DNA of 61,924 nucleotides from an uncultured Ruminiclostridium sp. GTDB lineage: Bacteria; Bacillota; Clostridia; Oscillospirales; Ruminococcaceae. Shown in pieces: positions 43,817-52,702 of this stretch. A program made the translations under genes and the position numbers. Under the pieces are notes generated by a model that had not been told where the DNA came from, did not search any database, and saw nothing but the letters and a program-made list of their open reading frames with translations. The stretch lies in NCBI GenBank assembly GCA_947623915.1, contig CANQIB010000014.1, positions 1 to 61,924 of the forward strand, written 5' to 3'. Every line of letters begins with the position of its first letter. The stretch's first letter is position 1.

Positions 43817-45080
43817 CGCTTTTGTGACCTCCTATTTGGGCGTTCCTCTCCCGCGCGGTAGCCGCCGTTTCGAGATCCATACCCTTTAGCATTGCGTTTT
43901 TCCCGTACTTTTTCTTTATATCCAAGACCGCCTTTCGCAGTCTGAGCCCTTTTTCCTCCGTCGCCGCGCGGTCGTCGCCGAACAGCGTGAGCTGCCGCGT
44001 CCCGTCGTCCGGCATGACGTTGTTAAAGCAAATGTTCAGTCGCCGTATCGGCTTGTCCTTTTCCGTTATGCGTTCATAAACCTCTTTGACCGCGGGTATT
44101 ATCACGCGCTCCGAATTGGTCCTGACGTCCAAAGCCGCCGTACCCTTTACCGCGGGGAGATGCAGGGAGTTTGAGTAGCCCGCCGATACCGTTACCGAGC
44201 AGGTGACAAGGTTTTTATCCGTCATGTCAAGGCACAGCGCGTCTATCATCTCGCACAGCACCAGCTCGCTTTCCTCAAAGTCATAATCTCGCATAAGCAC
44301 CTGACCTGAGGTAAGGCAGCCGGTCTTGGGACGGTATGCCTTGATGTCCGATATTTGGGTAGGCTCTCTGCCCCACGCGTGGTCTATCAGCAGCTCCGCG
44401 TCCACGCCGAACCACTTGTACAGTCTGTCCTCGTCGGCGAGGGCTATGTCGCGCATGGTGTAGATACCGTGCCGCCGAAGCGTTTCGGCTGTGCCCGCTC
44501 CTATCCGCCAAAAATCCGTCAGCGGCTGATGCTCCCACAGCGAGGCGCGGTAGCTTTCCTCGCTCAGCTCCCCTATAAAATCGGGGGAGCGCTTTGCGGT
44601 TATATCCAGCGCTATCTTGGCGAGATACAGATTAGAGCCTATCCCGCAGGCGGCGCGTATGCCGGTTTTTTTAAGCACCTGCTCCATAAGGAACACCGCC
44701 GCGTTTTTCGGTGTGCCGCCCAGTCTGTCAAGATACGGCGTTACGTCGATAAACACCTCGTCTATCGAATAAACGTGTATATCCTCCGGCGAGATATACT
44801 CCAGATAAACGTCATAAATATCCGCGGAATATTCGATGTATTTTCTCATTCTGGGAGGTGCGGTGATATACTCTATATTCGTGGGTATCTCGAACACGCG
44901 GCAGCGATTGCGTACGCCCAGCGCTTTCAGCGCAGGAGATACCGCAAGGCAGATGGTCTTGTCCGACCTGTCGGGGTCGGCTACCACCAGCTTGGCGGTC
45001 ATAGGGTCAAGCCCGCGCTCGACACATTCCACCGACGCATAAAACGATTTCAGGTCTATACATAAAAAGCTCTTTGACAT
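43803..45080 (-). CDS. Y-family DNA polymerase (UvrX/YqjW-like)
   Basis: The 425-residue translesion polymerase has the catalytic acids in FLCIDLKSFYASVE (Asp8) and VYSIDEVFIDV (Asp/Glu near 105), the ACGIGSNLYLAKIA finger region and the little-finger domain. It bypasses damaged bases. Together with the overlapping YolD gene it forms the mutagenesis pair usual in Firmicutes. No recognisable LexA box was seen in the 250-bp upstream gap, so damage control is unproven. Confidence 0.92.
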   Translation of the reverse strand: MSKSFLCIDLKSFYASVECVERGLDPMTAKLVVADPDRSDKTICLAVSPALKALGVRNRCRVFEIPTNIEYITAPPRMRKYIEYSADIYDVYLEYISPEDIHVYSIDEVFIDVTPYLDRLGGTPKNAAVFLMEQVLKKTGIRAACGIGSNLYLAKIALDITAKRSPDFIGELSEESYRASLWEHQPLTDFWRIGAGTAETLRRHGIYTMRDIALADEDRLYKWFGVDAELLIDHAWGREPTQISDIKAYRPKTGCLTSGQVLMRDYDFEESELVLCEMIDALCLDMTDKNLVTCSVTVSAGYSNSLHLPAVKGTAALDVRTNSERVIIPAVKEVYERITEKDKPIRRLNICFNNVMPDDGTRQLTLFGDDRAATEEKGLRLRKAVLDIKKKYGKNAMLKGMDLETAATARERNAQIGGHKSGEKS

Positions 45081-45199
45081 TTCCGTTTTCTCCTTATCCG
45101 ACGATCTTGCTTTCGAGCCTTTATCATATCACATTCGCGGTACGATTAAAAGGACAGAAACGGTCAAAGTCCGCGCTTTTGGGCATGGGCATTTTAAAA

Positions 45200-45228
45200 A
45201 TTATACCATTCATTTTCAAAAAAGTCAA
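45200..45228 (-). promoter_or_regulatory. Promoter of the Y-family polymerase gene
   Basis: Minus-strand TTGACT (45228-45223), 17 bp, TATAAT (45205-45200). It would give a leader of about 110 bases. Confidence 0.65.
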
Positions 45229-45282
45229 TTTACCGCTTTTAAACGCTTTACTTTTTGACGGTTTTCTGCTATCATATTATCG

Positions 45283-45297
45283 GTCGAAAAATTCGAC
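45283..45297. promoter_or_regulatory. Palindrome in the divergent promoter gap
   Basis: GTCGAA-AAA-TTCGAC is a perfect 6-bp inverted repeat, 30 bp before the MATE start. It may be an operator for the efflux gene or for both directions. The protein that binds it is unknown. Confidence 0.4.
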
Positions 45298-45327
45298 ATA
45301 TTCCTTTATTACGCGAGTGGAGAAAAA

Positions 45328-46960
45328 TTGAGAAACATTGACCGTACCGCCGTCGTTCTTACCGAGGGCGGGATATTAAAAACCTTGGTATGCTTTGCCG
45401 TACCCGTGCTGCTGGGAAATATCTTTCAGCAGCTTTACAACGTCGCGGATACCGCGATAATAGGCAATATTTTGGGCGATAAGGCGCTTGCCGCGATCGG
45501 CGCGGCGGCTCCCGTATACGGTCTGCTCATAGGCTTTGCGGGCGGACTTACCAACGGATTCGGCGTGATAATCGCGAGATACTTCGGAGCCGACGATAAA
45601 GAAAGAATGAACAGGGCGGTGGCGCTGACTTATCTGCTGTCGGCGGCAACGGCTGTTTTGCTCACGGCGGTGAGCCTGCCGCTGCTGCATAGGCATACGG
45701 GAGTCGAACCCAAGCCGCCCCACGGCGATGCCTTTGGGCGCTTTTCGTCCCTTTCGGCTTGACAGGCGCCAGCCTGCCTGCGCCTCAAGAAACAAAAATC
45801 ACCTCAAATTCATTCGCCGCGGGGTGCATAGCAGTTTTTACGGAGCAGATTTTCGTCAAGACAAGGAAACCGAACGAAGGCATACTCGCGTATGTCGAGT
45901 GAGGTTGACGCAGGATTGGCGGAAATATGCCCGTAAAAACCGGCTTGGGTTCGACTCCCGTATGCCTACGCTGATGACGGCGCTTAAAACCCCGTCCGAC
46001 ATAATAGCGGACACCGAGGGGTATATCGGCGTGATAATGCTGTTTTCGACGTTTACCGTCCTTTACAATATGATGGCTGGAATGATGCGGGCGGTAGGGA
46101 ACAGCCGCACGCCGCTGTATTTTCTCATTGTTTCCGCGCTGCTGAACGTGGGGCTGGATCTCCTGTTCGTCAAGGTCTTCGGAATGGGAGTAAAGGGCGC
46201 GGCTTACGCGACCGCCGTTTCACAGGGAGTATCGGTGGTGCTGTGCTTTGTTTACGCATATAAAAAATGCCGCTTTCTGCTTTTCAGCAGGAAACGGCTG
46301 AAAGCGGACCGACGGATCTTGTCCGACCTTATTTCCACAGGAATGTCGATGGGGCTGATGTACGCGATAGTTTCGATAGGTTCGGTGATATTGCAGGGGG
46401 CGGTAAATTCCCTCGGAACGGACAAAGTCACCGCGCATATCGCCGCGAGGAAGATAGACGATATTTTCATGCAGCCGATAGCGACGGTATCTCTGGCGTC
46501 CTCCACCTTTTCCGGTCAGAATTACGGGGCGGGCAGGACGGACAGAGTAAAGAAAGGCATACTTTGCGGGATAGGCGTGACCACGGCATGGAGCGCGTTT
46601 TCGGCGGTCATCGTGCTGCTGTTCGGCAGGCAGATGATATGCGCGTTGACCGGCACGGAAAACGCAGATATAATATCCGCGGCGTCGGATTACATAATCT
46701 GGAACATTTCCTTTTTTGCCGTTTTGGGAGTGTTGTGCGTACTGCGCAGCAGCTTGCAGGGAGTGGGCAGAAAGCTGGTGCCCGTCGGCGGCAGCGTCGC
46801 GGAGCTGCTGCTGAAGATAGCGGCTGCCGCAGTTGTGCCGAGTCTGGGATATTTCGGAGTGTGCATTACCGAGCCGGTGATATGGATAGTTTGCGCGGCG
46901 GCGGTCACGACGGATTACTTCGTGTTCCTGCGAAAGCAGGCGAAAGAGAATATGGCATAA
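45328..46960 (+). pseudogene. MATE family efflux transporter, interrupted by a MITE-like insertion
   Basis: The first 121 codons (to CAT at 45688-45690) and the codons from 45968 to the stop at 46960 together encode a 451-residue MATE transporter, the normal length. Part one holds the N-terminal helices (GNIFQQLYNVADTAIIGNILG, the family motif); part two resumes with TLMTALKTPSDIIADTEGYIGVIMLF. The 275-bp element plus TA duplication adds 277 bp, shifting the frame, and part one runs into a stop after 144 codons. Removing the element gives an exact join, with LLH then TLMT. The rest of the gene shows no other lesion, so the insertion is recent. The start is the TTG at 45328, after GTGGAGAAAAA; it may be an imprecise choice. 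Without repair the transporter cannot work. Confidence 0.88.
45692..45966 (+). mobile_element. MITE-like non-autonomous element, 275 bp
   Basis: Perfect 26-bp terminal inverted repeats occupy 45692-45717 (beginning GGCATACGGGAGTCG) and 45941-45966 (ending CGACTCCCGTATGCC). The element is flanked by TA on both sides (45690-45691 and 45967-45968), the target duplication of the IS630/Tc1/mariner group. No transposase is encoded. Inside are smaller inverted repeats: AGTTTTTACGG (45833) with CCGTAAAAAC (45931), and CATAC-TCG-CGTATG near 45890. It disrupts the MATE gene. Confidence 0.85.
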
Positions 46961-46969
46961 ATAAAAAAG

Positions 46970-46991
46970 CAAGACAATGTGGGTCTTGTTT
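46970..46991 (+). terminator. MATE gene terminator, split by the structured repeat
   Basis: CAAGAC, seven bases, GTCTTG and TTT. The original right half, GTCTTGCTTTTT, now stands at 47189-47200 beyond the structured repeat. Rejoined, it would be a symmetrical bidirectional terminator. Confidence 0.65.
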
Positions 46992-47188
46992 CAGTCTGTA
47001 GAAAAAGGTCAATATAAAGCGGAAGGAAAGAGGAGTTTGAGGGGAAAACCATCAGGGTTTTCACCCTCAAGTTTGATAAAAGCCGCGCAAAGCGCGGCAA
47101 AAATCGGCGATACCAATTATGCGGTATCGCCGATTTTTTGTCAGCTTGTCGGAAAATCCGACCGTAGGGAGGATTTTTCGACAAGCTG
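46992..47188 (+). repeat. Terminator-associated structured repeat, copy A
   Basis: A 197-bp unit nearly identical to the reverse complement of 57597-57794. It begins CAGTCTGTAG and ends GACAAGCTG. Four stems can be drawn in order: TTGAGGG..CCCTCAA, GCCGCGC-AAA-GCGCGGC, a variable stem (GCGATACC with GGTATCGC inside AAAAATCG..CGATTTTT) and a terminal stem CAGCTTGTCG..CGACAAGCTG. GTCTTG occurs directly on both sides. No coding potential. See copy B for comparison. Confidence 0.85.
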
Positions 47189-47217
47189 GTCTTGCTTTTT
47201 GTGTGGTTATTACGTTT

Positions 47218-47709
47218 TTATTCGGTCTTATCCGATACCGTAAAGCTGACGTCGCCCGTCGTGACGGACAGCAGACTGCCGCTGAGGTCGGCGGTCACTT
47301 TGTAGCCGCCCTCGGCAAAATTGCCGTCGGCACAAAGAGTATCGCCGTTTTTCTGTGCCGGCAGGCTTTCCCCGAACAGGTCGATAACGTCCGCGACGGT
47401 GAACACGGCGGCTCTGAAAGGCATATCCTTATCGGGAAAATCAAAGCCGATACCGTCCAGCTCGGCGTGTATCTCGCTGTTGCTGCGGGTGAGGGTAAGA
47501 CCGTCTATGCTTTCCGGCAGGGAAAAGGTCGCGACCCATTCTCCGTTTACGCGGGAAAGCACGGTATTTGCACAAAGCTCCCCACATTCCAGCGTTCCCG
47601 AAAAGGACAGGTCGCCGCCGTAGCACAGCGACGACGGCACGGCGTTTTCACACGCCGAAAACAGCAGTACGCAGCACACTATAACGCTTACAAACATTGT
47701 CTTTGACAT
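47218..47709 (-). CDS. Predicted lipoprotein, 163 residues
   Basis: The N-terminus is a lipoprotein signal (MSKTMFVSVIVCCVLLFSAC, lipobox LFSAC with Cys20). The mature part is strand-rich, without a family I recognise (YGGDLSFSGTLECGELCANTVLSR, then GLTLTRSNSEIHAELDGIGF and a closing TTGDVSFTVSD). It is probably a small extracytoplasmic protein anchored to the membrane. It lies 41 bp after nnr on the same strand and close to the structured repeat. Confidence 0.7.
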   Translation of the reverse strand: MSKTMFVSVIVCCVLLFSACENAVPSSLCYGGDLSFSGTLECGELCANTVLSRVNGEWVATFSLPESIDGLTLTRSNSEIHAELDGIGFDFPDKDMPFRAAVFTVADVIDLFGESLPAQKNGDTLCADGNFAEGGYKVTADLSGSLLSVTTGDVSFTVSDKTE

Positions 47710-47750
47710 AGAAATTTCCTTTCCGAAGACAACGTTTTTCGGCCGAGGCT

Positions 47751-49256
47751 TTACGGCAGTATTTCGGAGTACAGCTGTGCAAGCTCGCCGGGAAGTATAC
47801 TGTTCATCGAGCGCGTCAAAGCCGCTTTTTCCGCCGCCAGTCCCGCTATGTAAGCGCCCGTTCTCAAAGCGTCGTAGGGGTCCATGCCCTGCGCGAGAAG
47901 TCCTCCCACCGTGCCGGTCAGACAGTCGCCGCTGCCGCCCTTGGCAAGCGCGGCGTTTCCGCTGAGGTTGACGGCGAGTTTGCCATCGGGGGAGGCGATA
48001 ACGGAATACGCATCTTTAAGCAGGAGATATACCCCGTATTCTTGCGCAAAGGACGACGCCGTACCGAACGGGTCTTTAAGTATCTCCCCGACCGAAAGCC
48101 CGCTTATCCGCGAAAATTCCTTGGGGTGAGGCGTAAGCAAAAGGCCGCTGCCGTTGTTCTTCAGTAAATGTATATGTCCGGCGAGGGAATTTATTCCGTC
48201 CGCGTCGATAATAACGGGACATTCCGCGTTTTCCGCCAAAGCCTGAACGACAAGTCGGGTGTCCTCGCTCGCGCCCATGCCGCAGCCCGCCGCTATCGCG
48301 TCGGCGGTTTTCGCCTCCTTGAGTATATCCTTTATATCCTCCGCGTCGATATAGCCGCAGCCGTTTTTCAGCGGGAGGAAGGTACATTCATGCAGCGACG
48401 CCGCCACGGCGGAAACGACCTCTTTTACCGAGGCGAGCGTAACTATCCCCGCGCCTGTTCTCATGGCGGCGTTGCAGGACAGCCAAGCCGCGCCGGGATA
48501 CCTTTCACAGCCCGCTACATTTAAAAATCTGCCGTGATCTCCCTTGTGGGAGATCCTTTGCCTTTTGGGGATAAGACTTAGCAGATGCTCGCCGCTTAGC
48601 TGCGCGGTGTAATTCGGTATGGCGGGAAAACCCGCGTCGATAATCTTCAGGCTGCCGCACAACCGCGAAGCGGGGCGAATAAGCTGACCTGACTTTATCG
48701 CTCCCGCGCAAAAGGTAACGTCCGCGCAAAACGCGCCGTCGCACGCCTCGCCGGTAAGCGCGTTGCAGCCTGACGCGATATCGGCGCTTATCCGCAACGC
48801 GCGGGAGGAATTGCACAGCGCGAACAGCTTTGCGACGTTTTCCGGCAGCTCGCCGTGAAAGCCCGTGCCGTACACGCAGTCGATTATCACGTCCGCGTCG
48901 TTCGCGGCGAGTATCTTTGCGGCGCCGTCGCAGTCCGTCACCGAAAAATACGGGCGGCAGCGTTCAAAGCATTGTTTAGCAAGCTCGGTGTCAGGCTCGC
49001 CGGATACCAGCGCGACCGTGACCGAATTTTTGCCCGCGAGGTATTTTGCCGCCGCAAAGCCGTCGCCGCCGTTGTTGCCGCGCCCGCAGAGGATAAGCAC
49101 CCTGCCGCCGCAGATCTCCGTGCCGTCGGCGATACCCTTGCCGACGTTTTCCATAAGAGCCGCGCAGGACGTTCCGTACCGCTCGCTGTATTGCTCCGCA
49201 AACTTCATCTGCTGCGGAGTGACCGCGTATTTGGGTGAAGAGCCGTTCATCGTCAT
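47751..49256 (-). CDS. nnr: Bifunctional NAD(P)H-hydrate epimerase / ADP-dependent NAD(P)H-hydrate dehydratase
   Basis: The 501-residue fusion has an N-terminal YjeF-N epimerase domain (about 1-205, with ILCGRGNNGGDGFAAAKYL near residue 52) and a C-terminal YjeF-C/ribokinase-like dehydratase (about 215-495, with KGDHGRFLNVAG, ITPHPKEF-type LLTPHPKEFSRI, and AKGGSGDCLTGTVGGLLAQG). It repairs hydrated NADH and NADPH. Both domains look complete. Confidence 0.95.
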   Translation of the reverse strand: MTMNGSSPKYAVTPQQMKFAEQYSERYGTSCAALMENVGKGIADGTEICGGRVLILCGRGNNGGDGFAAAKYLAGKNSVTVALVSGEPDTELAKQCFERCRPYFSVTDCDGAAKILAANDADVIIDCVYGTGFHGELPENVAKLFALCNSSRALRISADIASGCNALTGEACDGAFCADVTFCAGAIKSGQLIRPASRLCGSLKIIDAGFPAIPNYTAQLSGEHLLSLIPKRQRISHKGDHGRFLNVAGCERYPGAAWLSCNAAMRTGAGIVTLASVKEVVSAVAASLHECTFLPLKNGCGYIDAEDIKDILKEAKTADAIAAGCGMGASEDTRLVVQALAENAECPVIIDADGINSLAGHIHLLKNNGSGLLLTPHPKEFSRISGLSVGEILKDPFGTASSFAQEYGVYLLLKDAYSVIASPDGKLAVNLSGNAALAKGGSGDCLTGTVGGLLAQGMDPYDALRTGAYIAGLAAEKAALTRSMNSILPGELAQLYSEILP

Positions 49257-49301
49257 ACCTCCCGTATGTATCCTGCCGCGTTTTCAGCGCGGCGGAAAAT
49301 T

Positions 49302-49325
49302 ACAGCCACGCCGAAGCGTGGCTGT
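49302..49325 (-). terminator. Terminator hairpin after the AI-2E family gene
   Basis: ACAGCCACGC, CGAA loop, GCGTGGCTGT: a perfect 10-bp stem. On the minus strand AATTTTCC follows, a moderate T tract. A second GC-rich stem (49274-49293) lies behind it. Confidence 0.7.
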
Positions 49326-49333
49326 TAAACACG

Positions 49334-50809
49334 TTATTCGCCGTCGGGCGTACCGTCGCTTTCCTCCGGCTCGGTCGGTTCGGGAGAGCCTTGCGCGTCG
49401 GCTTGCGCCGAAACGGAGTCCTCCGACTTTACCTGAGCCTTTATGCTGTCATGTTTGTCCTTTTTGAAAAAGTCCTTAAAGCTGCGCTTGGGACGGTCTT
49501 TTTTCATATACGGCGGGTGGGGGAACATTACGGGATCGCCGGTGTCCTCGTCGAAGTGGTGTATCTCCCGATAGTCGTCGGAGTCCTCCGGCAGCTCCTT
49601 GCGCTGCAGCCCGTGTACTACCCGACCCTTTACGAACGCGTATATTACCGCAAACATGGGTATTCCTATTATCAGTCCGGCAAAGCCGAATATGCCCTGA
49701 CCGACCAGCATACCGAATATTACCCAGAAGCTGGACAGGCCGGTGGAGTCGCCGATTATCTTAGGCGAGATTACGTTGCCGTCGAGCTGCTGAATGATTA
49801 TCATTATTATGATGAAGTACAAGCATTGCCACGGGTCGGCGAGCAGCAGCAGCAGGACACACGGTACTGCGCCGATAAACGGACCGAAAAACGGGATTAT
49901 GCAGGTAAGTCCCATTATAACGCTTATGAGTATCGCGTATTCCATGTTGAAAATGTTAAGCACCACGATGTACATAGCGCCGACTATAAAGGCGTTTATC
50001 AGCGTGCCTGTTATGAAATGTCCGAAAGATTTGTGTATATCGCGCACGGTGCTTATCATTTTGTTGGCGGTGCGCTTTTTAAACAGGCAGTAGGCTATTT
50101 TTTTGAACTGCGCCGCGAAAAGCTCCTTGCCGTTCAGGAAGTATATCGCGATAACGAAACCCAGCAGCAGGTTCAAAAATACGTTGATTATGGTCATAAC
50201 GTTGGAGGTGATCAGCACCCATACGTTGTTCATGGAGGGCAGCAGCTCGGTGGAAAGCCATTTGTTCAGCATATCCGAAAGTCCGTTGGTAAAGGACAGG
50301 ACGTACTGCTCCGCCTCAGGGTAGTTTGCCAGTATCTCGCTTATCCATTTTGTGATGTTGTCCAGATAGGAGGGGATATTTTCGACAAGCAGAGTGATGG
50401 TCTTTATCATTTCGGGCAGCAGTATCCAGATTATGCCTATCACCAGTGCAAGAGCCAGCAGCATGGTAAAGGTAACGCTCAGCACCCTCGCCACACGCCT
50501 TACGGGGAAGGTCTTGGGCGGCGGCTCTTCGCCGGGGTGCTTTTGCAGGAAACGCTCCCGCTTTTTATCCTGTATGGTATAAAAAAGTCTGCGCAGGCAG
50601 GGTTTTTCTATAAACGTAGCCACCGGCGACAGAACATAGGCGATTATAAAGCCGTAAAGCACGGGGGTGAGTATGCCCAAAAACGTACCCGCTGTGCCGG
50701 CTATCACGCTGATATTGGAAAGCAGCAGGAAAAATACGCAGGTGGCGGCAGCCGCCAAAAACGCGGTCATTCCCCAGTACAGGTATTTTTTGTCCCATCT
50801 GTATTTCAT
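49334..50809 (-). CDS. AI-2E family transporter
   Basis: The 491-residue protein has about eight membrane helices in the arrangement of the AI-2E/TqsA/YdbI family, with the conserved stretch IPFFGPFIGAVPCVLLLLLADPWQCLYF and the GLSSFWVIFGMLVGQGIFGFAGLIIGIPMFAVIYAFV segment. Substrates of the family include autoinducer-2 and sodium/proton exchange; neither can be assumed. The last 85 residues are a charged, disordered tail. AGGAGGCGACGG precedes the ATG at 50809, which decides against a longer in-frame start. Divergent from guaB. Confidence 0.88.
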   Translation of the reverse strand: MKYRWDKKYLYWGMTAFLAAAATCVFFLLLSNISVIAGTAGTFLGILTPVLYGFIIAYVLSPVATFIEKPCLRRLFYTIQDKKRERFLQKHPGEEPPPKTFPVRRVARVLSVTFTMLLALALVIGIIWILLPEMIKTITLLVENIPSYLDNITKWISEILANYPEAEQYVLSFTNGLSDMLNKWLSTELLPSMNNVWVLITSNVMTIINVFLNLLLGFVIAIYFLNGKELFAAQFKKIAYCLFKKRTANKMISTVRDIHKSFGHFITGTLINAFIVGAMYIVVLNIFNMEYAILISVIMGLTCIIPFFGPFIGAVPCVLLLLLADPWQCLYFIIIMIIIQQLDGNVISPKIIGDSTGLSSFWVIFGMLVGQGIFGFAGLIIGIPMFAVIYAFVKGRVVHGLQRKELPEDSDDYREIHHFDEDTGDPVMFPHPPYMKKDRPKRSFKDFFKKDKHDSIKAQVKSEDSVSAQADAQGSPEPTEPEESDGTPDGE

Positions 50810-51016
50810 GCCGTCGCCTCCTCGCTTTAAGATACGGACACACTCCGTCTTTTTTATTATAATATCATATCGCCGCTTTGTCAAGACGATAACGGAAATT
50901 TAGGGTCGGTCCGCGCGGCGGTGCGACAAAAAAAGACCCAAAGCCGCAGAGGAACAAATGCACAAAAACCGAGCCGAAAAAGGCATAATATTTTATGAAC
51001 GGAAAGCGGAAAACAC

Positions 51017-51045
51017 TTGACAAAGAAAGCGGAAAATGTTATCAT
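51017..51045 (+). promoter_or_regulatory. Promoter of guaB
   Basis: TTGACA (51017-51022), 17 bp, TATCAT (51040-51045). The rest of 50810-51016 shows no gene or clear structure. Confidence 0.75.
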
Positions 51046-51068
51046 ATTATCTAACAACAAGACAGGCT

Positions 51069-51098
51069 TTTATCCGTTTTTTGACGGATAAATTTTTT
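51069..51098 (+). terminator. Terminator-like hairpin in the guaB leader
   Basis: TTTATCCG, eight bases, CGGATAAA, then six T residues. It lies in the transcribed leader about 45 bp before the start codon, so it may act as an attenuator. No aptamer or clear antiterminator was recognised. Confidence 0.55.
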
Positions 51099-51141
51099 AA
51101 ATCGGGGTATTACGCGATTTGGTGTGTGAAAGGAGAAGAAA

Positions 51142-52650
51142 ATGGCGTTTATTTACAGTGAACCGTCCCATACTTTCGGGGAATATCTGCTGGTACCGGG
51201 CTATTCTTCGGCGGAGTGTATTCCCGCAAACGTATCGTTGAGGACGCCGGTCGTGAAATTCAAAAAAGGCGAGAAAAGCAGCATTTACATGAATATACCG
51301 CTGGTATCCGCGATAATGCAGTCGGTATCCGATGACAAGATGGCGGTCGCGCTTGCCAAAGAGGGCGGACTGTCTTTCATATACGGTTCTCAGTCGGTAG
51401 CCGACGAGGCGGCTATGGTGGCGCGGGTAAAAAACTACAAGGCGGGATACGTCACCAGCGATTCCAACCTTTCACCCGAAATGACGCTTGCGGACGTGCT
51501 GGCGCTCAAAGAAAAGACGGGACATTCCACCATGCCGGTAACGCAGGACGGCACCGCTAACGGCAAGCTGCTGGGTATCGTTACCGGTCGTGATTACCGC
51601 GTATCGAGAATGTCGCCCGACACCAAGGTCAAGGAATTTATGACTCCTCGAGAAAAGCTGATAACCGCACCTGCGGATACCACGCTCAAAGAGGCTAACG
51701 ACATAATCTGGGAGCATAAGCTCAATTCGCTGCCTATCGTGGACGACGACGGCGTGCTGAGATATTTCGTATTCAGAAAAGACTATGAGCAGCACAAGGA
51801 AAACAAGAACGAACTGCTGGACAGCAAAAAGCGCTACATGGTCGGCGCGGGTATAAACACCCGTGATTATGCCGAGCGCGTTCCCGCCTTGGTGGAGGCG
51901 GGCGCGGACGTGCTGTGCATAGACAGCTCGGAGGGCTTTACCGAATGGCAGAAGCTGACGATAGCATGGATACGCGAGCGTTACGGCGACAGCGTAAAGG
52001 TCGGCGCGGGCAACGTCGTGGATAAAGACGGTTTCCGTTTTCTGGCGGACTGCGGCGCGGACTTCATAAAGGTAGGTATCGGCGGCGGCTCTATCTGCAT
52101 AACGCGCGAGCAAAAGGGAATAGGCAGAGGTCAGGCGACTGCTCTGATAGAGGTATGTGAGGAGCGCGACAGATATTTTGAGGAGACCGGCGTGTATGTG
52201 CCTATCTGCTCGGACGGCGGTATAGTGCATGATTATCATATGACGCTCGCCTTGGCGATGGGCGCGGACTTCATGATGCTCGGAAGATATTTTTCGCGGT
52301 TCGACGAATCGCCCACCAACAAGCTGTTTGTAAACGGCAGCTATGTAAAGGAGTACTGGGGAGAGGGCTCCAACCGTGCGAGAAACTGGCAGAGATACGA
52401 CATGGGCGGCGACGCTAAGCTGTCCTTTGAGGAGGGCGTAGACAGCTATGTGCCTTATGCGGGCAGCCTTAAAGACAACGTTACCCGTTCGCTTTCAAAG
52501 GTACGTTCGACCATGTGCAACTGCGGAAGTCTGAATATACCCGACTTCCAGAAAAACGCGCGTCTTACGCTGGTATCCTCCACAAGTATCGTCGAGGGCG
52601 GCTCGCACGACGTTATACTTAAAGAAAGCCGCACCGGCAGAGCGGAATAA
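51142..52650 (+). CDS. guaB: Inosine-5'-monophosphate dehydrogenase
   Basis: The 502-residue enzyme has the IMPDH barrel, two CBS domains inserted at about residues 115-230, the catalytic cysteine in [20 protein letters not shown] near residue 325, the DGGI loop and the flap with RARNW. It is of the longer kind with an N-terminal [12 protein letters not shown] lead, unlike the ~485-residue Bacillus type. It converts IMP to XMP, committing purines to GMP. AAAGGAGAAG precedes the ATG. Confidence 0.95.
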   Translation: MAFIYSEPSHTFGEYLLVPGYSSAECIPANVSLRTPVVKFKKGEKSSIYMNIPLVSAIMQSVSDDKMAVALAKEGGLSFIYGSQSVADEAAMVARVKNYKAGYVTSDSNLSPEMTLADVLALKEKTGHSTMPVTQDGTANGKLLGIVTGRDYRVSRMSPDTKVKEFMTPREKLITAPADTTLKEANDIIWEHKLNSLPIVDDDGVLRYFVFRKDYEQHKENKNELLDSKKRYMVGAGINTRDYAERVPALVEAGADVLCIDSSEGFTEWQKLTIAWIRERYGDSVKVGAGNVVDKDGFRFLADCGADFIKVGIGGGSICITREQKGIGRGQATALIEVCEERDRYFEETGVYVPICSDGGIVHDYHMTLALAMGADFMMLGRYFSRFDESPTNKLFVNGSYVKEYWGEGSNRARNWQRYDMGGDAKLSFEEGVDSYVPYAGSLKDNVTRSLSKVRSTMCNCGSLNIPDFQKNARLTLVSSTSIVEGGSHDVILKESRTGRAE

Positions 52651-52668
52651 CAACATAACGACATAATT

Positions 52669-52702
52669 ACACCCCGTTCCTTTTACGGAACGGGGTGTTT
52701 TT
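52669..52702 (+). terminator. guaB terminator
   Basis: ACACCCCGTTCC and GGAACGGGGTGT form a 12-bp stem with a six-base loop, followed by TTTTT. Confidence 0.92.

Noticed and set aside
45081-45327. LexA (SOS) box for the Y-family polymerase
   Set aside because: No GAAC-N4-GTTC or close variant was found in the gap; the only palindrome is GTCGAA-AAA-TTCGAC.
45941-45968. tRNA-like 3' end in the MATE region
   Set aside because: Only a T-arm-like pattern is present; there is no anticodon or D arm, and the sequence is the terminal repeat of the inserted element.
49235-50830. 531-codon open frame on the plus strand
   Set aside because: It lies antisense to the AI-2E family transporter, has no ribosome site, and its product is rich in Y, H and R, the usual mark of the reverse of GC-rich coding sequence.
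51053-51141. Guanine or PRPP riboswitch ahead of guaB
   Set aside because: The leader is under 100 bases and contains none of the conserved aptamer core sequences.
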